NCBI RefSeq assembly: GCF_008370685.1
Contig: NZ_VTZU01000066.1
Coordinates: 1-37,768 of the forward strand
Reading direction: 5' to 3'
Length of the DNA stretch: 37,768 nt
DNA from: Aquimarina sp. RZ0
GTDB lineage: Bacteria; Bacteroidota; Bacteroidia; Flavobacteriales; Flavobacteriaceae
This document shows, piece after piece, positions 8,192 through 17,587 of this stretch (within the stretch, counting starts at the first letter, position 1; the number at the start of each line of letters is the position of its first letter). The notes under the pieces are model-generated. The model was not told the origin of the DNA. It did not search any database and saw only the letters and a list, made by a program, of their open reading frames with translations. A program made the translations under genes and the position numbers.

Positions 8192-11100
8192 TTAATTCTT
8201 CATTAATTTTAGATTCTTTTTACCTATTTGAGAATTAGTAACTGTAAGGAAATAGATTCCTTGTGGTAAATTCTCAATACTGATAGAATGATCTTTATTT
8301 AGTGTTGTTTCCAGATATTTAGCACCTTTTATATCAAATACCTGAACGTTATTTTCCAGCTCTTGACTTAATCCCTGAATAAATACTTTTCCATTAGTTG
8401 GATTAGGATATAAAGATAACTGTGCTACTGGCACATCGTTAGTAAGCCCTGAATCTCTGGTAGAAGCTCCTGTAGATAAAATAATCTTATCCAGATTCCA
8501 CTGCCAGATAGTACTGCTCGACCCAACAACTCTAAGTGTATGAGATCCTGTTGATAATGTTACTCTACTTCCTGAGTTTAATGATGTATAGCTTTCCCAA
8601 GCCCCATTATTAGGTACATCATCAGTTGCTACTACCGTATTATCAAGCAATAACTGAATCTCCGAACCATCTGATGGAGTAGAGATCAAGTATTCGATAG
8701 TATAACTCCCTGCTGTGGATACATTTATAGTATACTCTGCCCAGTCTCCACTATTAACATAATTGATATTAGTACCGGCTCTGTTTACTCCTAATCCAGG
8801 ACCACCTGCAAAAGCATCATTGAAGGTTCCATTGGTATCAACGAAATCTTCTGCTTCAATAATCAAAGTAGCATCTCCTGGTGATGGTGTTGTTGCATTT
8901 CTTATTACCTCTATTCTGTTAGAAAGATCAAAGTTACCTGCTAATCCAGATAAGTTAGCTCCGGTCGCAAGAACCGTAGTATTATCTTCATAACTTAAAT
9001 GATAAATAAAACAAGTTCCTTCTCCAGCACCATCAAAATCAACCGCTTCCGGAGTTGGAGGTAACCCAAGAATATTTCTTTGATCATCGGTAACAACCCA
9101 TTGTGAATTGGCTCCTACATTTCCGCTAAGAGTTACTCCTGATACATTATCCACAACTCCGTCTCCTACTGTAAATACAAAAGGACCTCCTGTTATAGTA
9201 CCACCATCAACAGTAGGGCTTCCACCTCCACCTAAACGAGATAAAGTGATTTTGTCCAAATTCCATTGCCAAGGATTAGATCCTGAAGCTACTATTCTTA
9301 CTGTATGAGATCCTGAGCTTAGATTTGTGATTGTATTTGATGATACTAAAGCGGTATAATCTTCCCAACCTCCATTATTGGGTACATCATCAGTTGCTAC
9401 TACAGTGCCATCAATCAACAATTGAATCTGAGCATTATCAGAAGGTGTTGATATTTGATATGTGATACGATATTCACCGGCAGTACCTACATTAATAGTA
9501 TACTCCGCATAGTCTCCGCTATTAACATAATTAATACCTATAGGGCTAGCATTTACACCTGTACCAGGTCCTCCTGCACTAGCATCATCAAAAGTACCAT
9601 CAGTACTGGTAAAAGTTTCTGCTTCGATTACAATATCATCTCCTGAAGGTGGATTGGTGTTATTTACAGTAACATTCGTAGTTGCTGTAAAACTCCCATC
9701 AACTGTAGTTGCGGTAACTATTGCAGAACCAGCCGATCGAGCAGCAACAACTCCATTAGTATTTACTGTGGCAACAGCTGCATTACTTGTAGACCAATTA
9801 ATACTCTTGTCAGTAGCATTAGATGGCGAAACTGTTGCAGTTATTGCGGATGTTTGCCCTACATCTAATGTAACTCTTGATGGAGAAGTAGTAATTGCAG
9901 TTACAGCAACGGGAGTACCGCCACCGCCACCTGTACCACTATCAGTAACAGTTATGGAGCTTGTAGCAGTAAAACCTCCATTAAGAGATCTCGCAGTAAT
10001 AATCGCTGAACCTTCTGCCTGACCTGTTATATTACCCAGATTATCTATTGTAACGACTGATGGATTATTAGAAGCCCACAAAACAGTTTTGACAGTAGCA
10101 TCTGGAGGAGTAACTGTAGCAGACAATCTGGTTGTTTCTCCTAAATCTATTGAAACATTCGTAGATGCCATAATAATTCCAGTAACATCAACAGTCGTAC
10201 TTCCTCCTCCTGTACCCGTAACAGTAACAGTTATAACAGCTTTATGACTACCATCAAAAGTAACTACCTCTGCCGTTACAGTTCCCTGTGAAATGGCTGT
10301 AACCACACCAGAACCATTAATAATTGCAATAGTAGGGTTACTAGTAGTCCATGTAACTATTTGATTCGTAGCATTACTAGGTATTATTACTGGATCCAGA
10401 TCAAAAGTCTCTCCAGCTTGTAAATTTAAATCCGAAGAAGATATTGCTACATCCGTAACAGGAATTGCTCCTCCTACAGGAACTGCATTATACACTCTAA
10501 TCCAGTCTACTAAAAAAGTATTTCTATCATTAGCATCATCTAAATCTTCTGGAGTTGGAAAAATATTAAGATCACTTAACCATTCTTGTTGCTCCATATT
10601 AATGATAATATGTTGTGGTTTACTTAATCCTGTTCCACCAGTATACCCATATTTATCGATCGCATCAAAAGTGGTCGTATGCTCAGATAGATTTCCATCA
10701 GGATCAATAAAATTATGTTCGTTCTTTTTTATGGTTCTAACCAATCTACCATTAATATAATATTGAGCATGGTGCGGATTTACCCAGTACACTCCAATTG
10801 TAAAAAAATCATCTCTCCAGGTGCTTCTTCCAGTTTCAAAATACCACGTACCAAAAACATCTTCTTCGTCTCTTGGTTGATAATCTGTAAATGGATCTCT
10901 AATAAATGTATGATGACTTAAATGAATACGTTCGTCTAAGAATTCACGTCCTTCCTGAACATTAGGATATGATTCTAACATATCTAGTTCTTCAGTTTCA
11001 TCTTCACTTATCATCCAGATATTATTAGCCAGCATACATCCTGCCTGCTTTACTCTGGCTTCCATATACATAGGGTATGCTAAGGGATCTTTTGATGATA

Positions 11101-11428
11101 TACATCCGGTATAAACAATAGGTAAGCTAGCATCCCAAGCTCCGTGTATATTTAGATATCCTCCTGTAACCCAGGTATGATCCTTGTGATATGATGTAGC
11201 AGAAGGTCCAGAGAATCCATTAATATATAATTCATTCCATCTATCTGTAAATTCTGGATTAAGATTTCTGCTTGAAGACTCATAGTTAAAACTATCCGAT
11301 ACAGGCTGTAATTCCCAAATCATTCCAGAAGGAGGCGTTGCCGGAATAGGCACCCCATCCCAGTCTTGCGCATATATACTGGTAGTTAATAAGCAGATTA
11401 CTGCTAGTAATAATTTTATGTGTTTCAT
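8192..11428 (-). CDS. Secreted modular GH16 beta-agarase with Ig-like, CBM6 and T9SS domains
   Basis: A 1078-residue extracellular enzyme that should hydrolyse beta-1,4 bonds of agar. Residues 1-20 are a signal peptide ending YAQ. Residues 21-315 are a GH16 domain closely resembling Zobellia AgaB (QDWDGVPIPA opening, LSHHTFIRDPFTDYQP, VDWIRVY end). The catalytic motif is Glu147-Leu-Asp149-Met-Leu-Glu152, nucleophile and acid/base. Three BIG2 Ig-like domains follow (about 322-404, 414-495, 508-590). Next are CBM6-like domains at 598-731 and 855-985, separated by a module (738-845, GTITGGPFVFTVGDGVVDN) that I know only as a recurring unit in Bacteroidota secreted proteins. Residues 1003-1078 are a T9SS sorting domain (LYPNPTNGK...GIYFLTV). 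Stands alone with its own terminator; no SusC/SusD pair is nearby. Agar rather than porphyran as substrate is inferred from similarity. Confidence 0.93.
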   Translation of the reverse strand: MKHIKLLLAVICLLTTSIYAQDWDGVPIPATPPSGMIWELQPVSDSFNYESSSRNLNPEFTDRWNELYINGFSGPSATSYHKDHTWVTGGYLNIHGAWDASLPIVYTGCISSKDPLAYPMYMEARVKQAGCMLANNIWMISEDETEELDMLESYPNVQEGREFLDERIHLSHHTFIRDPFTDYQPRDEEDVFGTWYFETGRSTWRDDFFTIGVYWVNPHHAQYYINGRLVRTIKKNEHNFIDPDGNLSEHTTTFDAIDKYGYTGGTGLSKPQHIIINMEQQEWLSDLNIFPTPEDLDDANDRNTFLVDWIRVYNAVPVGGAIPVTDVAISSSDLNLQAGETFDLDPVIIPSNATNQIVTWTTSNPTIAIINGSGVVTAISQGTVTAEVVTFDGSHKAVITVTVTGTGGGSTTVDVTGIIMASTNVSIDLGETTRLSATVTPPDATVKTVLWASNNPSVVTIDNLGNITGQAEGSAIITARSLNGGFTATSSITVTDSGTGGGGGTPVAVTAITTSPSRVTLDVGQTSAITATVSPSNATDKSINWSTSNAAVATVNTNGVVAARSAGSAIVTATTVDGSFTATTNVTVNNTNPPSGDDIVIEAETFTSTDGTFDDASAGGPGTGVNASPIGINYVNSGDYAEYTINVGTAGEYRITYQISTPSDNAQIQLLIDGTVVATDDVPNNGGWEDYTALVSSNTITNLSSGSHTVRIVASGSNPWQWNLDKITLSRLGGGGSPTVDGGTITGGPFVFTVGDGVVDNVSGVTLSGNVGANSQWVVTDDQRNILGLPPTPEAVDFDGAGEGTCFIYHLSYEDNTTVLATGANLSGLAGNFDLSNRIEVIRNATTPSPGDATLIIEAEDFVDTNGTFNDAFAGGPGLGVNRAGTNINYVNSGDWAEYTINVSTAGSYTIEYLISTPSDGSEIQLLLDNTVVATDDVPNNGAWESYTSLNSGSRVTLSTGSHTLRVVGSSSTIWQWNLDKIILSTGASTRDSGLTNDVPVAQLSLYPNPTNGKVFIQGLSQELENNVQVFDIKGAKYLETTLNKDHSISIENLPQGIYFLTVTNSQIGKKNLKLMKN

Positions 11429-12988
11429 AATTAAAAAGTTGAAATAAGAATCGATCTTATCAAAAAGATCCTAAATTAGTTGTGTATTAATAATGTTAAA
11501 AATTGCTCAATCTTAATTGATTGAATTAAAAAAAGTCATATCTTCTCTCTTTGCTCTGTGAAGTATTTTATTTTAAAAAATCACATAATTAAATATGTAT
11601 TCTATTTTGAAATTGTGTTTAATCTCTTAATGATTGAAAAATAATATAGTAGATATAATTTTTTAGACCACAAGATTACGGTGGTTTATTTCTAAGATTT
11701 ATTCTTTCTCAAGTGTCTACCAATTATTTTACTTTGCACATGATAATATTTCATTTTTAAAGTTCAATTTAATTATCATTTGGTGTGCGAATACGTGAAA
11801 TTTGAATTACAATAAAAACAAAATATCCAAGCAAAAAATTTATGTTTTCTTTTATCTTAAATTAGAGTAGAGGATTTTCACTTTTTCTTTTCCTTGCCAA
11901 CAGCAGAAAAATTACTCAGATGTCCAGAAAAAAGTTACGTGGAATCCTCTGTTGTTTGTGAGAACTTTCTTTTTCATAGTGGTAATAATGTTTGTGTTAA
12001 TTTCAGTTAATTTTAAGATTTGTGCGAAAATTTAAAACAAATAATAAGAATGCTTCAATTTTTACACCTCTTCTTTACAAAGTATGAAATTAAAGATTAT
12101 TTATTTCTTTAATAATGATTTGAGTATAAAATTTACACTTGTCTATATAAAATCTAGTAGAATACTGGGGTAGTAAGATGTTCGGAAATCTTGAGAAATT
12201 AAAACTGATTAATCCAAGAACTAATTAATTTTCAATTAAATATAAAATCCCTCTGGTTTTAAGTATATAGAAAAAATCTCAACTTTTTCATAAAAAATAT
12301 GCTTTAACAATACAAAAGATGTGTCTTTAAATTACCAAAGAAAACAACAAAATAGACTCAAAAAAGTGGTTTTTACACTCAAAAATGATTTTTATTATCA
12401 CCTAAATATGTGATCCTTTACACCATCTACACATAAAGAAATTTCTGTAGTTTGATTCAATAAAATATCTCTAAAAATTAAGGAATGGAATATATTTATA
12501 ATATCGAATAAAATTATTAGCATACAATTCCAAGAGCTTATCACGAGTAGTAAAAAGGTTGAAAATATTCAATAAATACTTAAAAAACAATAATTTAAAA
12601 AAAAATCGTTTTATAATTCCTACCACATAAATTTAAAAAAAAATAATCATTAATTTAATTACTCTAAAGACATATAGCTTTTCAAAACTCTAAAAACAAT
12701 ATTGATTACTTCAACATATCTCATTTTTTTAATGATTTCAAAAATCAAATTTACTTGTTAAAAATCCCTTAAAAACGCTGCTAAAAAGAACCGTATTTAC
12801 CCAATTACTGAATTTTTATTACTCGTTTTAATCTACATGGCAGTAGAAAACTTAAAAAATACCCTAATAAAACTTTGCTTTTTTATTAATTTTAAGATAA
12901 AAAAAGTACTCCTTTAATCACTTTTTTTTGATACGATGTATCTTTTTTTTTAAACTAACCTTGTTAGTGCATATACAAGTCAAAAAAC
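11429..12988. other. 1.56-kb AT-rich region upstream of the agarase gene
   Basis: I see no gene in this stretch. It is very AT-rich with many stop codons in all frames. The only structure noted is an imperfect long-range inverted repeat at 11869-11950. The agarase promoter must lie in its left end, but no TAnnTTTG box was recognised close to the start codon. Confidence 0.5.
11869..11950. repeat. Imperfect inverted repeat in the agarase upstream region
   Basis: AGAGGATTTTCAC (11869-11881) pairs with GTGGAATCCTCT (11939-11950). The pairing continues inward through a T-rich and an A-rich block. The apical loop is about 30 bases. Function unknown; it could be a structured RNA or a decayed palindromic element. 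Confidence 0.3.
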
Positions 12989-13360
12989 CTATACATGCTG
13001 ATCGATAAGTATTTGATTCCCATCTGGATCTATTAAAGCGATACTTTCAGGACCAGAACTATCCTCATTCGCCTCTCGGTCTAATTGTATGCCCTCTTTC
13101 TTTAATTGTTGCTGAATTTGTCTCACATCATCAAAAAATTCTAATGGAGTTGCATTTTCATCCCAACCTGGATTGAAGGTAAGGATATTCTTTTCGAACA
13201 TTCCCTGAAATAATCCAATGAGCGAATTTCCATTTTTCATAATCAAATAATTATTGTCCAAGTCTCCAGCAAAAATTGTAAACCCTAATTTCTCATAAAA
13301 CGATTTTGACGCTTTGATATCTTTTACATTAAGACTTACTGAAAAGGCACCTAATTTCAT
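12989..13360 (-). CDS. VOC-family (glyoxalase/bleomycin-resistance-like) protein
   Basis: A 123-residue single-domain VOC protein. It opens with the typical strand-helix SVSLNVKDIKASKSFYEKLG followed by FTIFAGD and ends with SIALIDPDGNQILIDQHV, where the Asp-Pro-(Asp/Glu)-Gly-Asn turn is the family signature. Such proteins are metal-dependent isomerases, dioxygenases or antibiotic-binding proteins, and most flavobacterial copies have no known substrate. It is transcribed alone from a clear -7 box at 13382-13389. No neighbour suggests a pathway. Confidence 0.9.
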   Translation of the reverse strand: MKLGAFSVSLNVKDIKASKSFYEKLGFTIFAGDLDNNYLIMKNGNSLIGLFQGMFEKNILTFNPGWDENATPLEFFDDVRQIQQQLKKEGIQLDREANEDSSGPESIALIDPDGNQILIDQHV

Positions 13361-13381
13361 AGTTACTGTGTTTTATTTATT

Positions 13382-13389
13382 CAAATTTA
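13382..13389 (-). promoter_or_regulatory. -7 box (TAAATTTG) of the VOC gene
   Basis: Exact TAnnTTTG match on the minus strand, 21 bp before the ATG at 13360, leaving a short leader. No obvious -33 element. Confidence 0.5.
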
Positions 13390-13582
13390 ATAAGAAGTGA
13401 TCATAAACATATCAATATTAGTTATAAAAGCCATCCGTTATACCCAGTTTCTAACTTTTTACCGTAGTTTACAACATTCTGAAAATGTTCGGAAATCCAT
13501 CAATCTAATACAAAATCTATTTTTTATGTCAATGAACTCATCTTGACTTTTTATTTTTAACCGAAAATGAGTTGAAATTTAA

Positions 13583-13738
13583 CCTGATGAGGCACTTTTT
13601 GTTATCTATAGCAGCACTACAGAAGAAAAAAGCAATGAAATACGGACGAATTACAACCATTTTTTAGGAAATAGAAAAAGTCCGGATGAGTTCTATAAAA
13701 CATCTTATATTTATGGAGATCCATACTTGTTATTTTAA
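13583..13738 (+). pseudogene. Gene remnant (C-terminal fragment), unrecognised
   Basis: Fifty-one codons are open up to TAA 13736-13738, with no start codon. The translation is protein-like, for example DEALFVIYSSTTEEKSNEIR and then SPDEFYKTSYIYGDPYLLF. In the adjacent frame just upstream, TENELKFNL (about 13561-13586) would join on after a one-base shift. This suggests the 3' end of a gene that lost its front and took a frameshift. The family is not recognised. It occupies most of the gap 13361-13822 before the carotenoid regulator. Confidence 0.4.
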
Positions 13739-13793
13739 CAATAATTGCTTTTTTTTTAACAGGTTAGGTAGGATGATAAATATCTTTTTTACT

Positions 13794-13801
13794 TAGATTT
13801 G
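13794..13801 (+). promoter_or_regulatory. -7 box (TAGATTTG) of the carotenoid regulator
   Basis: Exact match to TAnnTTTG 21 bp before GTG 13823. The box contains the TTG (13799) at which the reading frame could otherwise be taken to start, which argues for the GTG. Confidence 0.55.
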
Positions 13802-13822
13802 TTTAACCTTTATTTAAAAAAA

Positions 13823-14722
13823 GTGAACAACATTAAGCAAAACTTCAGTATAAAAGATCTTGAAAACCTCTGTGGTGTAAAGGCTCATACCATACGAATT
13901 TGGGAAAAAAGATACAATCTGCTGTCACCAGACCGCACAGAAACTAATATTCGAACTTATAACTTACAAAGTCTTCAGCGATTACTTAATGTTACTTATT
14001 TAGTTAATAGTGGTTATAAAATTTCCAGAGTTTCTAAACTTAATAGTGAAGAAATTAATGAATATGTACGAAGAATTGTATCTGATAATAGCGTCAAAAA
14101 TCAAGCTATAAATTCTTTCAAAATTTCTATGCTGAATTATGATCTGGAATTATTTTTAGGTACATACGAACAATTATTAGAAAAAAGAACCTTTAGACAA
14201 ATATTTACAGATATATTCATCCCTTTTTTGACAGAAATCGGACTATTATGGCAAACAGATACTATTAGTCCTTCTCATGAACATTTTATAACAAATCTTA
14301 TAAAGCAAAAGTTATTAATCAATATAGAAAAATTACAATTCTCTAAATCTTCGAAAAAAGAGAAAGCATTTGTATTATATTTACCAGAAAATGAAATTCA
14401 CGAATTAGGTCTTCTCTATATTAATTATGAAATATTATTAAAAGGATATAAGGCTATTTATCTGGGACCTAGCATTCCACTGGACAGTCTTCCAAATATG
14501 TTAACTTTTCATGAAAATATAACCTTCGTATCCTATTTTACCGTAAAACCTGAGAAAGATAGGATTTCAGAATATATCAAAGAATTTAATGAGATAGTTT
14601 GTAGAAAAAGAAAAAGTCAATTCTGGATACTAGGAAAGCAGGTATTAGACCTTCCCGACAGTAACACGAATTCAAATCATCGATTTTTTCACTCCATTGA
14701 AGACCTTATGGTCGAATTGTAA
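13823..14722 (+). CDS. MerR-family, CarH-like regulator of carotenoid genes
   Basis: About 299 residues from the chosen GTG (residue numbers below count from TTG 13799). Residues 17-85 are a MerR winged helix (FSIKDLENLCGVKAHTIRIW, EKRYNLLSP). Residues 100-180 match the helical cobalamin-capping domain, with W151 and the pair E161-H162 (W-x9-EH). Residues 188-300 look like a B12-binding Rossmann domain with E199-I-H201-E-L-G204 in place of D-x-H-x-x-G. Characterised relatives (CarH, CarA, LitR) repress carotenoid genes in the dark and release DNA when adenosylcobalamin is photolysed. Here crtI starts 23 bp downstream, so control of the crt operon is very likely. Light sensing is inference, because the Asp-to-Glu change might weaken B12 binding. 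Confidence 0.85.
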   Translation: MNNIKQNFSIKDLENLCGVKAHTIRIWEKRYNLLSPDRTETNIRTYNLQSLQRLLNVTYLVNSGYKISRVSKLNSEEINEYVRRIVSDNSVKNQAINSFKISMLNYDLELFLGTYEQLLEKRTFRQIFTDIFIPFLTEIGLLWQTDTISPSHEHFITNLIKQKLLINIEKLQFSKSSKKEKAFVLYLPENEIHELGLLYINYEILLKGYKAIYLGPSIPLDSLPNMLTFHENITFVSYFTVKPEKDRISEYIKEFNEIVCRKRKSQFWILGKQVLDLPDSNTNSNHRFFHSIEDLMVEL

Positions 14723-14745
14723 TTTTCATCCCTCATAATTTATTT

Positions 14746-16260
14746 ATGTCTAAAAAAATAATCATCATTGGTTCTGGTTTTTCTTCTCTATCTGCTTCGT
14801 GCTATCTGGCACAATTGGGTTATGATGTTACTATCTGCGAAAAAAATCACACAATCGGTGGTAGAGCAAGGCAGCTAAAAAAAGATGGTTTCACATTTGA
14901 TATTGGACCTTCATGGTATTGGATGCCAGATGTTTTTGAGAAATTTTTTAACGATTTTAATCATAAAGTCTCGAATTTCTATTCAGTAGAGAAACTAAAC
15001 CCTGCATACAAAGTTTTTTTTAAAAATCATGAGAGTATTACGATAGAAGATACACTCGAAAAGATATATGCCGCTTTTGAACTAGAAGAAAAAGGAAGTT
15101 CTGAAAAACTAAAAAAGTTTATCCTGGCTGCTAAAAATAATTATGATGTTGCAATTAAAGATTTTGTATATCGGCCAGGAATTTCTCCATTAGAATTAGT
15201 GACTCCAACAACCATTAAAAAGGTTGGACAATTTTTTAGTACAATCTCAAAAGAAGTAAGAAAAGAATTTACAAATGAAAAACTAATACAAATCTTAGAA
15301 TTCCCGGTTCTATTCCTTGGTGCCAAACCTAGTAATACTCCAGCTTTTTATAATTTTATGAATTATGCTGATTTTGGATTAGGAACGTGGCATCCAAAAG
15401 GAGGAATGTATCAGGTAATTTTAGGAATAGAAAGATTAGCCAGGTCTCTTGGCGTTAAAATTCATACAGATACAACGATTAAAAAAATCAATGTAGAAAA
15501 TGGCGTAGCCAGAGGCGTTGTTACTTCTTCTAAAAAAATAGATGCTGATATCGTATTAAGTGGTGCTGATTACCACCATAGCGAAACATTACTGGATCCT
15601 GAATACAGGCAATATTCAGAAAAATACTGGAATCAAAAGACATTTGCCCCTTCTTCCTTACTATTTTATGTAGGATTTGATAAAAAATTAAAGAACATTC
15701 ATCATCATAATTTATTCTTTGATACAGATTTTGATATGCATGCCAAAGATATTTATGATCAACCTAAATGGCCTGATGAGCCTCTTTTTTATGCGAACTT
15801 CACCTCAGTTTCGGATAATGGATCTGCACCAAAAGGCAAAGAAAACGGGTTTTTTCTGATCCCGTTAGCTCCAGGACTGGAAGATACTGAAGAGCTAAGA
15901 GCGCTTTATTTTAACAAAATAATAACTCGTTTTGAGGATTTAACATATCAAAACGTACAAAATAATATTATATTTAAAGAATCCTTTTGTGTTAAAGACT
16001 TTATAAAAGAGTACAACTCATATAAAGGAAATGCATACGGAATGGCTAATACTCTATTACAAACAGCCTTTTTAAGACCTAAGTTGAAAAGTAAAAAAGT
16101 GCAAAATCTATTTTTTACTGGTCAGCTTACTGTACCCGGACCAGGAGTACCCCCATCCCTTATTTCTGGTAAATTGGTTGCAGGAATTATAGAATCACAA
16201 TTCAGATTATCAAAAAAAGAACAGTTGTCTAGCAAACAACGATTAAATCATACTCATTAA
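14746..16260 (+). CDS. crtI: Phytoene desaturase, CrtI type
   Basis: A 504-residue FAD-dependent desaturase converting phytoene to lycopene, probably membrane-associated. The N-terminus is a dinucleotide-binding fold (IIIIGSGFSSLSASCYLAQL, then EKNHTIGGRARQ). The C-terminus has the bacterial CrtI signature (NLFFTGQLTVPGPGVPPSLI followed by SGKLVAG). The length fits the family (about 490-510). It is second in an operon behind the CarH-like regulator. crtB begins 3 bp after the stop, so translation is probably coupled. The family also includes other carotenoid desaturases and oxidases, but the pairing with crtB favours phytoene desaturase. Confidence 0.95.
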   Translation: MSKKIIIIGSGFSSLSASCYLAQLGYDVTICEKNHTIGGRARQLKKDGFTFDIGPSWYWMPDVFEKFFNDFNHKVSNFYSVEKLNPAYKVFFKNHESITIEDTLEKIYAAFELEEKGSSEKLKKFILAAKNNYDVAIKDFVYRPGISPLELVTPTTIKKVGQFFSTISKEVRKEFTNEKLIQILEFPVLFLGAKPSNTPAFYNFMNYADFGLGTWHPKGGMYQVILGIERLARSLGVKIHTDTTIKKINVENGVARGVVTSSKKIDADIVLSGADYHHSETLLDPEYRQYSEKYWNQKTFAPSSLLFYVGFDKKLKNIHHHNLFFDTDFDMHAKDIYDQPKWPDEPLFYANFTSVSDNGSAPKGKENGFFLIPLAPGLEDTEELRALYFNKIITRFEDLTYQNVQNNIIFKESFCVKDFIKEYNSYKGNAYGMANTLLQTAFLRPKLKSKKVQNLFFTGQLTVPGPGVPPSLISGKLVAGIIESQFRLSKKEQLSSKQRLNHTH

Positions 16261-16263
16261 ATC

Positions 16264-17103
16264 ATGAAGATAATTTTTGACTCCGTTTCTCATAATTGTA
16301 GTAAAATAGTAACTACTTCTTATAGCACATCATTTTCATTAGCCTCCAAAATGTTATCTGATGATATCAGACAAGATATATATAATATTTACGGTTTTGT
16401 AAGGTTTGCCGATGAGATTGTAGACAGTTTTCATGAGTATGATAAAGAAAGTCTCTTTAATGATTTTGAGATTGAAATGTATAAAGCCATTGAAAATAAG
16501 ATTAGTTTAAACCCTATTCTTAATTCTTTTCAGGAAACCGTACATAAATACAATATACAACCTGAATTATATGAAGCTTTTATGAAAAGTATGCGATTAG
16601 ACCTTCATAAAACGGCATATCTTACTGATAATGAATACAAAGAATATATTTATGGTTCTGCAGATGTGGTAGGGTTAATGTGTCTTAAAGTTTTTGTTAA
16701 GGGAGATAGTAAGAAATATGAAAATTTAAAAGAAAGTGCTATGCACCTGGGTTCGGCTTTCCAGAAAGTTAATTTTTTACGTGATCTGAAAGCTGATTTT
16801 GAAGACCTGAGTCGTACTTATTTCCCTAATACTAATCTGGCACAATTAGATGAAGTATCGAAACAAAAAATAATTGATGACATACAGAACGATTTTAATA
16901 AAGGATTCGAAGGGATTATGAAATTACCTCCAGAAGCAAAGTTTGGAGTATATACTGCATATATCTACTATAAAAAACTATTAAATAAACTAAAAGCTAC
17001 ACCATCTGTTGATATCAAAAATACCCGGATTAGAGTTCCTAATTATCAAAAGTTTGGATTATTAGCCAAATCTTATTTTGATTATCGCTTAAACCTAATT
17101 TAA
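16264..17103 (+). CDS. crtB: Phytoene synthase
   Basis: A 279-residue squalene/phytoene synthase that condenses two geranylgeranyl diphosphates to phytoene. Both Mg-diphosphate-binding motifs are present: D50-E-I-V-D54 in FVRFADEIVDSF and D174-L-K-A-D178 in NFLRDLKADFEDLSRTYFP. The family's YSTSFSLAS segment is also there. It follows crtI by 3 bp and is followed 30 bp later by crtZ. No geranylgeranyl diphosphate synthase gene (crtE) is in the window, so the precursor must be supplied from elsewhere. Confidence 0.95.
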   Translation: MKIIFDSVSHNCSKIVTTSYSTSFSLASKMLSDDIRQDIYNIYGFVRFADEIVDSFHEYDKESLFNDFEIEMYKAIENKISLNPILNSFQETVHKYNIQPELYEAFMKSMRLDLHKTAYLTDNEYKEYIYGSADVVGLMCLKVFVKGDSKKYENLKESAMHLGSAFQKVNFLRDLKADFEDLSRTYFPNTNLAQLDEVSKQKIIDDIQNDFNKGFEGIMKLPPEAKFGVYTAYIYYKKLLNKLKATPSVDIKNTRIRVPNYQKFGLLAKSYFDYRLNLI

Positions 17104-17133
17104 AAATATTGTTTAGAAAATAGTATTATTCCT

Positions 17134-17586
17134 ATGCGTGTTCTTATCTGGATATCAATTTTTCTGATCACTTTTTGTGGTATGGAATTTATGGCATGGT
17201 TTACCCATAAATATGTAATGCATGGATTTTTATGGTCTCTGCACAAAGATCATCATTATAAAAAACATAGTAGCTGGTGGGAACGAAACGACTTTTTTTT
17301 TGTATTCTACGCGGTCATCAGTATGTCTTGTATTATGCTACATAATCCAACTACATTCCCGATCGGAGAACCTATTGGTTTTGGTATTTTAGCATATGGT
17401 ATCGCTTATTTTCTGGTTCACGATATATTTATTCATCAACGGTTTAAACTATTTAGAAATACAAATCATTGGTATGCAAAAGGACTAAGAAGAGCCCATA
17501 AAATACATCATAAACATCTTGGTAAACATAAAGGAGAATGTTTTGGGATGTTATTTGTCCCCTTTAAGTATTTCAGGCGACAATGA
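17134..17586 (+). CDS. crtZ: Beta-carotene hydroxylase, CrtZ type
   Basis: A 150-residue membrane diiron hydroxylase adding 3-hydroxyl groups to beta-ionone rings, giving zeaxanthin in flavobacteria. The histidine clusters are all visible: H25-x4-H30, H37-x2-HH (40-41), H96-DIFI-H101 and HKIHHKH (122-128). Hydrophobic segments lie around residues 3-22, 53-70 and 80-100. It is last in the MerR-crtI-crtB-crtZ operon. Lycopene cyclase (crtY) is not in the window, although the hydroxylase needs cyclised substrate. Its stop codon lies 1 bp from the stop of the convergent thioredoxin gene, leaving no room for a separate terminator. Confidence 0.95.
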   Translation: MRVLIWISIFLITFCGMEFMAWFTHKYVMHGFLWSLHKDHHYKKHSSWWERNDFFFVFYAVISMSCIMLHNPTTFPIGEPIGFGILAYGIAYFLVHDIFIHQRFKLFRNTNHWYAKGLRRAHKIHHKHLGKHKGECFGMLFVPFKYFRRQ

Positions 17587-17587
17587 T

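Noticed and set aside
9654..10022. A 122-codon frame on the plus strand antisense to the agarase gene
   Set aside because: It mirrors the repetitive Thr/Val-rich BIG2 domains. Its composition (many Val, Ala, Thr, Pro) is that of an antisense shadow.
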